From positions 1 through 59,545 of the forward strand of contig JAKJJU010000016.1 in NCBI GenBank assembly GCA_021713295.1: 59,545 nt of DNA. Direction: 5' to 3'. The stretch's first letter is position 1. Every line of letters begins with the position of its first letter. This DNA comes from Thiotrichales bacterium 19S3-11 (lineage in GTDB: Bacteria; Pseudomonadota; Gammaproteobacteria; Francisellales; Francisellaceae). A model generated the notes under the pieces. The model did not search any database and was not told the origin of the DNA. It saw only the letters and a list, made by a program, of their open reading frames with translations. The position numbers and the translations under genes were made by a program. This document shows, piece after piece, positions 1 to 9,809 of the stretch.

Positions 1-2
1 TT

Positions 3-113
3 GAGCATTACTGGCATAAAGTTAAAACAGCAATTAGAAAAAAAATGAGATATATTAAAACAACCTTAGCTGATGCTATGGAAATAGTGCTAGATAAATT
101 AACTATTTATTAG
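3..113 (+). CDS. Transposase C-terminal fragment (IS630-like), cut by window edge
   Basis: An open frame runs in from the left edge and stops at TAG 111-113, giving 36 residues that begin EHYWHKVKTAIRKKMR. A charged segment starting near-EHxWxxxK is typical of the last part of IS630-type DDE transposases, where the catalytic Glu sits in (P/F)xE(H/K)xW. That Glu would be the first visible residue. Only the tail is present, so the family call rests on this short motif. The element's outer end should lie between here and about position 220, but no terminal repeat can be paired without the other end. Confidence 0.4.
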   Translation, partial: EHYWHKVKTAIRKKMRYIKTTLADAMEIVLDKLTIY

Positions 114-223
114 TGGGTGGTGCTATATGATCAAAGTTCAATTGCTATGATTTTGATTATATTGATTGGTAGCTCTTGTATAATACTATGTAATTGATAA
201 ATAATAAGAAAGTAATTAACTAA

Positions 224-958
224 CTACGCTGTGAACTCAGAATGGTTTTTAGGTTGATTGCTTTTATCAAATAGTATAGGTACTTCTAAATGTTCATCTA
301 CTTTAGGTTTGCCATATTCTTTCGCACTTTCGGCTAAGGATAGACGGGTTTTCTGATATGCCGCTTCATTCCAGTTGGATTCAAAATGTGTAACTGAAAT
401 TTCTCCGCATTGATCATTGAAAATTTTGAAATATCTCGTTAACCAATCAATACTAGCAGGATAAGGTAAGCTTACGTCTCCCTTATGAACATCTGAAAAA
501 TACATACGTTTATCTTCTTTACTAACATAGCAAGTGACAACGTGGTTACCAAATTGGGGATGACAATAACTTATTGTATTAACACCTTCTGATGCACATA
601 GTAAGTGTGCCACATCTCTTGCATCTTCTTTTTCAAACTTATAGTTATTTAAATGATTGGCTCTTGGCTTCATACCACATTCAATTAAAAGATTTCGCAA
701 TGATTGATCTCGAACTCTAACAGCTTTTTGTGTTGTTAATATATCACTTTTATCACTCATCATTTGTTCATTGCTATAAAGGGTATCATTAGTTAAGTAA
801 TGCCTGATCCAGTGTAAACCTGACCCAGAACATATGCCCGTTTGTGCTACTTCTGAACCACTAAAATAGGTATCTAAGTCTTTACTGCCATAAGCCTGTG
901 AAAATTTACGATAAAAGTGACCACTTTTTACCTTTTCAGCATCGTCAAACAACCCCAT
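224..958 (-). CDS. Putative C58-like (YopT/AvrPphB-type) cysteine protease
   Basis: Protein of 244 residues. The start is ATG at 958 because AAGGG lies 8 bases upstream; an in-frame upstream ATG at 994 has no ribosome site. The candidate triad is Cys43 in GICSGSGLHW, His139 in GNHVVTCY and Asp156 in MYFSDVHKGD. The order Cys-His-Asp, a His-to-Asp distance of 17, and an FxDxxxG block followed by WLxxYF fit the C58 papain-like family of injected proteases. No signal peptide or membrane segment is visible, as expected for a secretion-system substrate. It sits alone between an IS fragment and tRNA-Pro. Family assignment is by motif only. Confidence 0.5.
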   Translation of the reverse strand: MGLFDDAEKVKSGHFYRKFSQAYGSKDLDTYFSGSEVAQTGICSGSGLHWIRHYLTNDTLYSNEQMMSDKSDILTTQKAVRVRDQSLRNLLIECGMKPRANHLNNYKFEKEDARDVAHLLCASEGVNTISYCHPQFGNHVVTCYVSKEDKRMYFSDVHKGDVSLPYPASIDWLTRYFKIFNDQCGEISVTHFESNWNEAAYQKTRLSLAESAKEYGKPKVDEHLEVPILFDKSNQPKNHSEFTA

Positions 959-1106
959 TTTAAAAACCCTTAATTCATGATTTAATATTATCAAACATCA
1001 TATTATCATACATAAAAAAATAGTGCAAATATTGATCAGAAATATGTTATTAGTTGATATGCTTGACTTACTCAATTAGTAGCAATCCAAAAAATTACCC
1101 TTATCC

Positions 1107-1134
1107 TTGTTTTTAATTATAATTCTGGTAAGAT
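1107..1134 (+). promoter_or_regulatory. Probable promoter of tRNA-Pro
   Basis: TTGTTT at 1107-1112 and TAAGAT at 1129-1134 are separated by 16 bases. The tRNA begins 12 bases after the -10 box, a normal position for a stable-RNA promoter. The same transcript could run into waaC. Confidence 0.5.
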
Positions 1135-1144
1135 TGAGCGAAAG

Positions 1145-1223
<79 letters not shown>

Positions 1224-1246
1224 TAAAAATAATAGTGATAGTCAAT

Positions 1247-2275
1247 ATGTTAAAACGTGTTTTGATCGTTAAAACTTCGTCATTGGGTGATGTGATTCAT
1301 ACGTTACCGGCGATTACTGAAGCAAAAAAACAGTATCCAGATATTATTTTTGATTGGGTCGTTGAAGAGTCTTTACAAGAAATACCAAAGTTACATCCTG
1401 CAGTGGATAAAGTTATCCCTGTTGCAATTAGGCGATGGCGTAAACATTGGTTAAAGCATCTTAAAAATAAAGAAATTCAGGAGTTTATTAAAAAATTAAA
1501 GTCAAATAATTACGATTTGATTATTGATGCCCAAGGTTTATTTAAAAGTGCTTTAATTACAAAATTTGCTAAAGGTAAGGTAGTTGGTTTAGATAGAAAA
1601 AGTGCAAGAGAAGGTTGGATTGCTCCGCTATTTTATAAAAAAAGTTATAAAGTTGAGAAGTCGCAACATGCAATTGATCGTGTTAAACAATTAGTTGCTA
1701 GTGCCTTAGGTTATCGAGTAGAACAATCGACTATTAATTATGGTTTATCCTATTGTTGGAATCCGTTATCGCAGACTAAGACTATTTGTTTTCTTCATGC
1801 AACTACATGGCAAAGTAAGCATTGGCCTTCTGAGTATTGGCGTCAATTAGCAGAGTTACTAGCTAAAGATGGTTTCAAGATTGTTTTACCTTGGGGAAAT
1901 GAAATAGAAAAAGAAAAGGCACAAGCGATTCAATTAGGGTTTCCTCATGTGAGCCTTTTGCCAAAAATGTCGATTACGCAATTGGCAGACTATTTTTCAT
2001 CATTATCGGCCGTTGTTTCTGTTGATACTGGTTTAGCTCATCTAGCTGCAGCAATCGAAGTGCCAACGGTTTCTATCTATGGTTCAACTAATCCGTCACT
2101 TACAGCAACTAAGGGTAAGCATCAACTGCATTTGAAAGTAAACTATGCTTGCGCACCTTGTCTTAAAAGACAGTGTCAGTATAAACAAAATGAGCATACT
2201 ATTTATCCGCCGTGTTATACTACAGTAACCCCAAAGTTAGTCGCAAATGCTTTACTGGAGTTAATTCAATCATGA
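1247..2275 (+). CDS. waaC: Lipopolysaccharide heptosyltransferase I
   Basis: Glycosyltransferase family 9 enzyme of 343 residues that adds the first L-glycero-D-manno-heptose to Kdo2-lipid A at the inner membrane. The N-terminal KTSSLGDVIHTLPA motif and the C-terminal sugar-nucleotide loop SVDTGLAHLAAA are family hallmarks. ATG at 1247 is taken as start because it opens MLKRVLIVKTSSLGD; the longer frame would begin inside the tRNA. No clear Shine-Dalgarno precedes it and it lies only 23 bases after tRNA-Pro, so it may depend on transcription from the tRNA promoter. It overlaps nudC by 4 bases. Confidence 0.92.
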   Translation: MLKRVLIVKTSSLGDVIHTLPAITEAKKQYPDIIFDWVVEESLQEIPKLHPAVDKVIPVAIRRWRKHWLKHLKNKEIQEFIKKLKSNNYDLIIDAQGLFKSALITKFAKGKVVGLDRKSAREGWIAPLFYKKSYKVEKSQHAIDRVKQLVASALGYRVEQSTINYGLSYCWNPLSQTKTICFLHATTWQSKHWPSEYWRQLAELLAKDGFKIVLPWGNEIEKEKAQAIQLGFPHVSLLPKMSITQLADYFSSLSAVVSVDTGLAHLAAAIEVPTVSIYGSTNPSLTATKGKHQLHLKVNYACAPCLKRQCQYKQNEHTIYPPCYTTVTPKLVANALLELIQS

Positions 2276-3096
2276 TGGAGATATTTACAACTAAGACTGC
2301 ATTTGAGCGCTGTCCTCTAAATGCGAAAAAAAGGCCAAATGATCACGATTATTTATTTATCTACGATCATAAACGTAGAATGGCCTTAGATAATTTTCAA
2401 CCCATTCGCTATCATCAAGTAAAATCTGAACTGTCACAAGCAAGTTTTTATGCATTTGGAACTATTAACGATAAAACTTGTTATATTTGTTACCCTAATA
2501 AACCATTCGATACTTATGAATACGTTGATTTACGATCTGTATTTGAATCTGTTAATGTTTCTGTATTTCAGGCAGCCAGCTATGCTTCGCATTTATCTTA
2601 TTGGCATAAAGTCAATCGTAACTGCGGTGCTTGTGGTAATAAAATGGTGGATAAAGAAGATGAACAGGCACGTATCTGTTTGCAATGTGGTCATGTTGTT
2701 TATACGCAAATTTCACCGTCAATCATTGTATTAATTAAGAGAGAAAATCAGCTTCTTTTGGCTAGGTCTCACTATTTTACCGAAGGGCGTTATAGCTTAG
2801 TTGCAGGTTATGTAGAACCTGGTGAAACACTCGAGCAAGCAGTTGAGCGAGAAGTTTTTGAAGAAGTAGGGGTAAAGGTCAAAAATATATGCTATCAAGC
2901 GTCACAGCCATGGCCGTTCAGTTCATCTTTAATGGTTGGTTTTTTCGCTGATTATGATTATGGTGAAATTAATATTGATCCTAACGAGATTGAAGATGCT
3001 CAGTGGTTTGACATTGACAAACTACCACAGCTACCAGCTAAAATTGCTATTGCCCGTCATTTGATTTCATCTTATTTGGACTCAATTGAAAATTAA
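2272..3096 (+). CDS. nudC: NADH pyrophosphatase / NAD-capped RNA decapping hydrolase
   Basis: 274-residue Nudix hydrolase that splits NAD(H) into NMN(H) and AMP and removes NAD caps from RNA. A zinc ribbon is formed by Cys118, Cys121, Cys136 and Cys139. The Nudix box runs from Gly179 (GYVEPGE...REVFEEVG, with Glu194, Glu197 and Glu198), and the NudC-specific array SQPWPFSSS is at 211-219. The start overlaps the waaC stop (ATGA). A second ATG follows directly at 2275. Translational coupling to waaC is likely. Confidence 0.93.
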   Translation: MMEIFTTKTAFERCPLNAKKRPNDHDYLFIYDHKRRMALDNFQPIRYHQVKSELSQASFYAFGTINDKTCYICYPNKPFDTYEYVDLRSVFESVNVSVFQAASYASHLSYWHKVNRNCGACGNKMVDKEDEQARICLQCGHVVYTQISPSIIVLIKRENQLLLARSHYFTEGRYSLVAGYVEPGETLEQAVEREVFEEVGVKVKNICYQASQPWPFSSSLMVGFFADYDYGEINIDPNEIEDAQWFDIDKLPQLPAKIAIARHLISSYLDSIEN

Positions 3097-3230
3097 TTAA
3101 TATTTATTGTTAATTTCTTTAATTCTAATATAGAATATAGCTGAGATTTCAGGCATCTTAAAGTCCTCATCATCTTACAGCTTATACTAAAAATTGTACT
3201 AGATAGAATAATTTTATATGATTTATGGTG

Positions 3231-3294
3231 CTATGATCATAGGGGTGGCATTCGATAAATATGTGACAAAAAGATGTAGTTATAACTAGTTATA
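3231..3294. promoter_or_regulatory. Two palindromes upstream of the MFS-putA operon
   Basis: CTATGATCATAG (3231-3242) and TATAACTAGTTATA (3281-3294) are perfect palindromes of 12 and 14 bases in the 219-base gap before the MFS gene. The second lies just before the ribosome site. They are candidate operators for a proline-responsive or other regulator; no matching regulator is adjacent. The rest of the gap shows nothing recognisable. Confidence 0.3.
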
Positions 3295-3315
3295 TGTTGA
3301 TATAAGGTGTTAGAT

Positions 3316-4536
3316 ATGGCAGGTGATAAACTATCCAAGCATCAGCTACAAATCGTATTGATTGTGATTTTTATCTCAATGACCGCTATTTTTATTTCAG
3401 ATATTTTTATCCCTTCCATGCCAAGTCTTGTTGTTGATCTTGAAACATCAAAACCAGCCTTAGAATTTAGTGTACCATTTTATTTTTTATTATTTGCATT
3501 AGGGCAATTATTTTTTGGGCCATTATCAGAGAAGTTTGGTCGTAAATTTGTTGTGTTGTGTGGGTTATATATTGCTTTAATCGGCAGTATAGTTACTGTG
3601 TTTAGCTTTTCTGTATATCAATTATTTATTGGAAGGGCAATTGAGGCTATTGGCATGGCGGCTCCAATGTCCATTAGTAGAGCCATATTAAGAGACCTAA
3701 TTAAGCACAATAATCTATATGTTACAGTCTCATCCTATATGGGATCTATGATCTTAATTGCGCCTGTTATTGCGCCGTTATTTGGTGCTTATTTGGCATT
3801 GCATTTTGGTTGGAGGAGTAATTTTACTTTTTTAATTATTCTCAATATTATTGGTCTTTTATTGGCGCATTTTGTGCTAACAGAAACGCTATTGCACCGT
3901 AAGAATCGATTATCAGCAAAACTGACGTATAAAACTTATTTAAGTATAATTTCAAAACCATATTTCTCAATAAATGTATTTATATCAGCGCTATTTATGG
4001 CATCAATATTATGTTACTTAGCGTTAAGTTCATTTTTATTTCAACAAAAGTTAGGTTTAACTATGGAGCAGTTTAGTTGGACATTTGCATTAGGAGATGC
4101 ATTTTTAGTATTAGGTATGCTAGCTAACCCCCGACTATTAAAACGATTCAATTTAGAAGTCAATATTGGTGTTGGCATTATTTTTGGGCTAATTGCATCG
4201 ATTAGTTTATTGTTATTTATTTTGTTGAACTATATAACGGTGACATCGGTTTTATTTTCAGTGATGTTATTTAACTTTGCTTCTGGTATTGTGTTTCCAT
4301 CGTGTGGAGCTGCAGCAATTTTACCATTTGCCAAGCGCCTAGGTGCAGTTGGTGCATTGACAGGAGCACTACAAATGCTAAGTGCAGGTATAATTTCATC
4401 TATTATTACCCAAATTCCACTTGATGCTGTAGAATTACTTGCTATCATTTTCACACTTTCAAGTGTTTTAAGTTTGATAACATTTATAAAATTAATGAAG
4501 GTAACTATTGATGTTGATAATAACTCGTTTGAATAA
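3316..4536 (+). CDS. MFS drug-resistance-type exporter (Bcr/CflA subfamily)
   Basis: 406-residue inner-membrane proton-coupled transporter with about 12 hydrophobic segments. Residues after the first helix read FIPSMPSL, and loop 2-3 carries GPLSEKFGRK, the MFS motif A typical of Bcr/CflA members. ATG at 3316 is chosen because AAGG ends 8 bases upstream; a GTG nine bases earlier overlaps that site. It is 12 bases upstream of putA and so probably co-transcribed. This could mean export of a proline-related compound, but the substrate cannot be read from sequence. It resembles the MFS genes at 13790 and 19913. Confidence 0.82.
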   Translation: MAGDKLSKHQLQIVLIVIFISMTAIFISDIFIPSMPSLVVDLETSKPALEFSVPFYFLLFALGQLFFGPLSEKFGRKFVVLCGLYIALIGSIVTVFSFSVYQLFIGRAIEAIGMAAPMSISRAILRDLIKHNNLYVTVSSYMGSMILIAPVIAPLFGAYLALHFGWRSNFTFLIILNIIGLLLAHFVLTETLLHRKNRLSAKLTYKTYLSIISKPYFSINVFISALFMASILCYLALSSFLFQQKLGLTMEQFSWTFALGDAFLVLGMLANPRLLKRFNLEVNIGVGIIFGLIASISLLLFILLNYITVTSVLFSVMLFNFASGIVFPSCGAAAILPFAKRLGAVGALTGALQMLSAGIISSIITQIPLDAVELLAIIFTLSSVLSLITFIKLMKVTIDVDNNSFE

Positions 4537-4548
4537 GAAGGGGGGTGT

Positions 4549-7500
4549 ATGATGAAGTTAAGTGAAGTATCATTAACGTATCGTCAAAATCCATTAATAA
4601 CACAGATTAGTAATAACTGGTCCTCTGATGAACATGAGATTGTTCAATCTTTAGCTAATCAAGCACAGTTAAATAAAGATCAAATTGAACAAGTACAAGC
4701 AATAGCAAGTGAGCTAGTTGCCCAAGTGAGAAGAGAACGATTAAGTAAAAGTGGCCTTGATGCTTTTATGGTTCAGTATGACCTTTCTTCGTCAGAAGGG
4801 ATTGTTTTGATGTGCTTGGCAGAGTCATTATTGCGAATTCCAGATAAAATTACAGCGGATAAATTGATACGTGATAAGTTGACAGCAGCAAATTGGAATG
4901 AACATTTGGGCAAAAGTGAGTCACTTTTTGTTAATGCTGCAACTTGGAGCTTAATGTTAACTGGCAAACTAATTCATAAAGAACGTCAGAGTACAGAGCA
5001 CTTTAGCAAAACCTTAAAAAACTTTTTATCTAGGCGATCAGCTCCAGTTATTCGTAGTGCTGTCAAACATGCAATGAAAGTACTAGGCAAGCAGTATGTT
5101 ATGGGAGAGACAATAGGACAAGCGTTAAAACGTGCTCGCGGATATGAGAAAATAGGTTATCGTTACTCCTATGATATGTTAGGTGAAGCAGCGAGAACGA
5201 TGAAGGATGCTGAATTTTATTTTCAGGAATATACAGATGCAATCAATGCGATTGGTCGTTCAGAGTCAGCACAATTGGGAAATGTAAAAAATAATGCGGG
5301 AATTTCAGTTAAGTTATCTGCCTTACACCCTCGCTATGAAGTTGCACAATCGGATCGAGTACATAAGCAGCTATATCCAAAATTATTAGAATTGATGGAA
5401 TTAGCTAAGTCTTATAATATTGGATTAAATATCGATGCTGAAGAAACGGAACGTTTGGAAATATCATTAGAATTGATAGAGCGTTTGGCAGCAGAGCGAT
5501 CCTTAGAAGGTTGGCAAGGTTTAGGTATCGTTGTTCAAGCTTACCAAAAAAGAGCAAGTTTTGTACTAGATTATCTGATTGATTTAGCGAAAAGAACGAA
5601 TCATCGTTTTATGGTTCGTTTGGTTAAAGGTGCTTATTGGGATGCCGAAATTAAGCACGCACAAGAGGAAGGGTTAAAAGATTATCCAGTATTTACTCGC
5701 AAATGTTACACGGATGTTTCTTATCAAGCTTGTGCTAAGAAAATTTTAGATAATACACAATACATATATCCACAATTTGCGACACATAATGCATTGAGTG
5801 TTGCAACAATTCTAGAGTTAGCTGGAGAATACCGTGATTTTGAGTTTCAATGTTTACATGGTATGGGAACTGCATTATATGACCACGTTGTAGGAGAAGA
5901 AAACTTTAATATTGCAACTAGAATCTATGCGCCTGTTGGTACGCATGAACATTTACTACCCTATTTAGTGCGTCGATTATTAGAAAATGGGGCTAATAGT
6001 TCATTTGTTAATCGTATTGTTGATGAGAAGGTACCAATTGAGCAGTTGGTAAAGGATCCGGTAGAAAAAGCTAAATCATTTGAATATAAGCCACATAGCC
6101 AAATTGCATTACCTAGATATATTTATGGAGAAGATCGTATGAATTCAAAAGGTTATAATATTAACGATATTGCAACATTAGAAAAATTATCACATCAAAT
6201 GCAAGCATCCTATGGTAAAAAAGAATATTTTGCTAAGCCGATGATTGAGGGAATTGAATTAGTTAACGGTAAAGATCGTGCTATTGATGTTATTTCGCCA
6301 TCGACAGGTGAATCAGTTGGTAAAGTATTATATGCTACTTCTGATCAATCCGATATTGCGTTTGATGGTGCGCTAAATGCATTTGAAAGTTGGCGTTTGA
6401 CAACTGCGGATGAGCGTGCTCAATGTTTGGATAAAATGGCAGATTTATTGGAAGAAAATATGCCTGAATTAATGGCTATTGCGATTAATGAAGCTGGTAA
6501 GACATTAGCAAATGCAGTTTCAGAAGTTAGAGAGGCGATTGATTTTTGTCGTTATTATGCACAACAAGCAAGAGAACATTTTTCAGAACCTAAAATTTTA
6601 CCAGGACCAACAGGTGAACTAAATCAAATCAGCCTTCACGGGCGTGGTGTTATTGTCTGTATTAGCCCTTGGAATTTTCCATTAGCTATATTTTTAGGAC
6701 AAGTAGCAGCTGCATTAGCTGCAGGTAATGTTGTTATAGCAAAGCCAGCAGAGCAAACGTCATTAATTGCTTTTGAAGCAGTTAAGCTCTTTCATAAGGC
6801 AGGAATTCCATTAGATGTCTTACAGTTACTACCAGGTACGGGTGAGGAAGTTGGAGCTAGGTTGATTGCACATCCAAAAGTTGCTGGTGTTGTTTTTACA
6901 GGCTCAACAGAAGTCGCGCGTATCATTCAAAAGACACTTGCTAATAAACCTGGTGCAATTGTTCCATTAATTGCTGAAACCGGTGGTCAAAATGCGATGG
7001 TAGTTGATTCTTCTGCATTACCAGAGCAAGTGGTCAACGATGTGGTTAATTCATCATTTGATAGTGCAGGTCAACGCTGTTCAGCATTGCGTGTGTTATT
7101 TTTGCAGTCTGATGTCGCAGATAATATTATTGAAATGCTGAAAGGGGCAATGAAGGAGCTTATTGTTGGTAATCCAAACGATCTAAAAACAGATATTGGG
7201 CCTGTCATTGATAAAGAGGCACAAACAAATTTGCAACATCATATTGATCAAATGAAACAAGATGCAAAGTTTGTATATGAAGTTGATTTATCTGAAAGTC
7301 TAAATGGCACTTTTATTAAACCAACCGTATTCGAACTAGATCATATTAATGCTTTAAAAAGAGAAGTTTTTGGCCCAGTTTTACATATCATACGATTTGA
7401 TGCTAAAAACTTAGATGGAGTGATTGATCAAATTAATAGTACAGGCTATGGTTTAACTTTTGGTATACATAGCCGTATTGATGAAACAATTAAATACTTT

Positions 7501-7719
7501 CAAGAGCGTATTCGCGTGGGCAATATTTATGTCAATCGTAATATTGTTGGCGCTGTGGTTGGTGTTCAACCATTTGGTGGTGAAGGCTTATCCGGTACAG
7601 GACCTAAAGCAGGTGGTCCATTGTATTTATACCGCTTAGCAATTGAAAGAACCATCTCAGTAGATACAACTGCTTCCGGTGGAAATGCTTCATTAATGAC
7701 ATTAAATGAAAATGGTTAA
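4549..7719 (+). CDS. putA: Bifunctional proline dehydrogenase / glutamate-semialdehyde dehydrogenase
   Basis: 1056-residue PutA that oxidises proline to glutamate using FAD and then NAD+. The FAD-barrel proline dehydrogenase domain covers roughly residues 180-480, with SVKLSALHPRYE, NIDAEE, RLVKGAYWD and CLHGMG. The aldehyde dehydrogenase domain follows, with SPWNFPLAIF, catalytic Glu810 in AETGGQ and nucleophile Cys844 in AGQRCSAL. No ribbon-helix-helix DNA-binding domain precedes the catalytic part, so it should be bifunctional and not self-repressing. A strong GGGGGG ribosome site lies before tandem ATGs. Proline use is common in amino-acid-feeding intracellular bacteria. Confidence 0.96.
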   Translation: MMKLSEVSLTYRQNPLITQISNNWSSDEHEIVQSLANQAQLNKDQIEQVQAIASELVAQVRRERLSKSGLDAFMVQYDLSSSEGIVLMCLAESLLRIPDKITADKLIRDKLTAANWNEHLGKSESLFVNAATWSLMLTGKLIHKERQSTEHFSKTLKNFLSRRSAPVIRSAVKHAMKVLGKQYVMGETIGQALKRARGYEKIGYRYSYDMLGEAARTMKDAEFYFQEYTDAINAIGRSESAQLGNVKNNAGISVKLSALHPRYEVAQSDRVHKQLYPKLLELMELAKSYNIGLNIDAEETERLEISLELIERLAAERSLEGWQGLGIVVQAYQKRASFVLDYLIDLAKRTNHRFMVRLVKGAYWDAEIKHAQEEGLKDYPVFTRKCYTDVSYQACAKKILDNTQYIYPQFATHNALSVATILELAGEYRDFEFQCLHGMGTALYDHVVGEENFNIATRIYAPVGTHEHLLPYLVRRLLENGANSSFVNRIVDEKVPIEQLVKDPVEKAKSFEYKPHSQIALPRYIYGEDRMNSKGYNINDIATLEKLSHQMQASYGKKEYFAKPMIEGIELVNGKDRAIDVISPSTGESVGKVLYATSDQSDIAFDGALNAFESWRLTTADERAQCLDKMADLLEENMPELMAIAINEAGKTLANAVSEVREAIDFCRYYAQQAREHFSEPKILPGPTGELNQISLHGRGVIVCISPWNFPLAIFLGQVAAALAAGNVVIAKPAEQTSLIAFEAVKLFHKAGIPLDVLQLLPGTGEEVGARLIAHPKVAGVVFTGSTEVARIIQKTLANKPGAIVPLIAETGGQNAMVVDSSALPEQVVNDVVNSSFDSAGQRCSALRVLFLQSDVADNIIEMLKGAMKELIVGNPNDLKTDIGPVIDKEAQTNLQHHIDQMKQDAKFVYEVDLSESLNGTFIKPTVFELDHINALKREVFGPVLHIIRFDAKNLDGVIDQINSTGYGLTFGIHSRIDETIKYFQERIRVGNIYVNRNIVGAVVGVQPFGGEGLSGTGPKAGGPLYLYRLAIERTISVDTTASGGNASLMTLNENG

Positions 7720-7861
7720 ACTATATTTTTATATTTAGATACGATAATTTGTTTTAGGTTATGTCTACTATTCAAAGTCTAAATGCTTATAATATATTAA
7801 AATAACAAATAGTTTATTATTATTTCTTATCAAGTTATTTAACACTTGAGGAAATATAATA

Positions 7862-8797
7862 ATGAAGTATATATTTATAATTTTGGTTACTATTTTATCT
7901 TGTAATTTTGCATATTCTCATGAAACTTATAATTTGACTATAAGTAATAATACTAATAACTATTTGTATGTATATGGCTCAGATGATTATTGTATGTATC
8001 ATTATTCGATCTTTTTGAATTTAAAGCCACACATAACAGCTAGCACTGATAATATTCAAGATAATAATGGGTTTGGTAAATGTGCTGGGGCTAGAAAGCA
8101 TTTCAAGATAAATTTTATAGCCTATACGCCAGATAGTTATTGGCTAAAGAGTCTTCAGGCTATTCATAATCATACATTACTTGATAAGCTTACTTATGAA
8201 TGTGTTATAGGAAAATTACCAATACCTTACAAGCAACACTGCAAGCCAATCAGTATTCTACAAACACAAGTGGAATTTTCTCATGGCATTACAAATGGTA
8301 GCTGGCAAACAGAAATCGAATCTGACGCAAATGGAAATAGTAACTATTTAGAAGTATTAAAAGCAACATGTGGTGCTGATAATTGCTTAAATACGTATGG
8401 AAGTGGTGGAGAAAATATAAAGCTTACGTTAGGGTATAACCCAAATAAGCCCATACCTATATTGCCAGGTTATTATAAATTAGACGCTATTGGTTTAGGC
8501 AAAGTCTATGTTACGGGAAGGTATAATAGAATTTTAAAACAAACCAAAGATGGAAAAATATATATTGGTGCACAAAATGCTACCTATACTTTTCATTTTT
8601 CAACTACGGCTAGGGGATGTACATTAATTAATGGCTACTTTCAATGCCCAAATTCAGTCAGCGCAAGTATTCCATCAGATATGATCAATACGATCCTTTT
8701 TGTTTGCCAGCAATCATCATCGACAGAATCTAAATGTCCTTGGGTATTATCTGATAATGATAACAATACCAATGCTATAAATTTTTATAATGTATAA
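7862..8797 (+). CDS. Secreted cysteine-containing protein, paralogue of the 45328 gene
   Basis: 311 residues with a signal peptide (hydrophobic IFIILVTILSCNFAYS, cleavage near residue 19-20). The function is not recognised. It shares with the 45328-46113 product an order of blocks: IGLGKVYV, YTFHF, and a C-terminal FVCQQSSSTESKCPWV. It has several cysteines, consistent with a disulfide-bonded exported protein. A GAGG ribosome site precedes the start. It lies alone between putA and a convergent LysR gene. The two copies define a small exported family in this genome. Confidence 0.7.
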   Translation: MKYIFIILVTILSCNFAYSHETYNLTISNNTNNYLYVYGSDDYCMYHYSIFLNLKPHITASTDNIQDNNGFGKCAGARKHFKINFIAYTPDSYWLKSLQAIHNHTLLDKLTYECVIGKLPIPYKQHCKPISILQTQVEFSHGITNGSWQTEIESDANGNSNYLEVLKATCGADNCLNTYGSGGENIKLTLGYNPNKPIPILPGYYKLDAIGLGKVYVTGRYNRILKQTKDGKIYIGAQNATYTFHFSTTARGCTLINGYFQCPNSVSASIPSDMINTILFVCQQSSSTESKCPWVLSDNDNNTNAINFYNV

Positions 8798-8811
8798 TAC
8801 TATATAATTTA

Positions 8812-9702
8812 TTATTGCTTTATAAATTGATTGTTATTTTTAATAATATTTATTATTAAATTTTTAAACCATTGGTATGATGCTGATTGTTTTGACCACA
8901 TGGGGTAGTACATACATTCAACTGAATTCATATCATCAAGTTCTTTAGGTAATGCTACATATTTTAAATTGAAATGTTTGGCATAAGATTCAGCAATTGT
9001 TATGACTAAGGATTCATTTAATAGTTTAGAAAAAAGAACTTCAGCTGGTGTATTAGCTGCAAAGACAACATTTCGTGGGTCTTTATCTTTTAATTGAAAG
9101 TATGAATAGGGGTTATTTTCTGTATAATAAACGATATGTTTAAGGTTATAGTATTCTGTTAAGCTTAGCGGCTTTGTTAAAGAGTCTAATGCACCTAGAT
9201 GGGCAACAACCATTTTTTCATTAAGTAAAACTTTTCTTATATAATCATTAGGCGCAGAATTAATAGCAATAATAAAATCATAATAACTGTCTAGCTTATG
9301 AAATTTATGGTGTGTTGGAAGGATTGATAATTCTACTTTAATAGTATAGTTGTATTGTTCGATTACTTTGAATAAGTCTTCAACAAAAAAATCAATAAAA
9401 TGTAGAGATGTTGCAATTCGATACTTTACTTTATCAGTCTCAGGGCGATAAGTTTTATCTTGTTTAAAAATGAGTTGGTAATTTTTAAGAATTTCCTCAA
9501 TATAGATATAAATTTCTTTAGCTTTTGTTGTTAAGATCAAGTTATCACGATTTCTGATGAATAATTCATCTTCTAATTCAGATCGGAGTTTTCTCAAAAT
9601 ATTACTGACAGCAGGTTGAGATAAATGGAGTTTCAAAGCTGCCTTAGAGATGCTTTTTTCATCAATAATTGTTTTTAGAACTTTTAAATCATTAATAGTC
9701 AT
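8812..9702 (-). CDS. LysR-family transcriptional regulator
   Basis: 296 residues. The N-terminal winged helix-turn-helix (residues 1-60) contains SISKAALKLHLSQPAVSNILRKL-type sequence, followed by a linker helix and a periplasmic-binding-like effector domain. It is convergent with the secreted-protein gene. No divergent target gene is obvious: the next gene upstream is in the same direction. The inducer and targets are unknown. Confidence 0.87.
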   Translation of the reverse strand: MTINDLKVLKTIIDEKSISKAALKLHLSQPAVSNILRKLRSELEDELFIRNRDNLILTTKAKEIYIYIEEILKNYQLIFKQDKTYRPETDKVKYRIATSLHFIDFFVEDLFKVIEQYNYTIKVELSILPTHHKFHKLDSYYDFIIAINSAPNDYIRKVLLNEKMVVAHLGALDSLTKPLSLTEYYNLKHIVYYTENNPYSYFQLKDKDPRNVVFAANTPAEVLFSKLLNESLVITIAESYAKHFNLKYVALPKELDDMNSVECMYYPMWSKQSASYQWFKNLIINIIKNNNQFIKQ

Positions 9703-9809
9703 CGAATCGCATAGATATTAATAAGTTATTTTAAGTATAATAAATATTCTTAAAATTCCATAATAATGAGATAAACATTCCTTAATTTGTTTATAGCAAC
9801 GTTTATCCT

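Noticed and set aside
3097-3306. Riboswitch before the MFS-putA operon
   Set aside because: Only palindromes are present; no known aptamer core could be matched.
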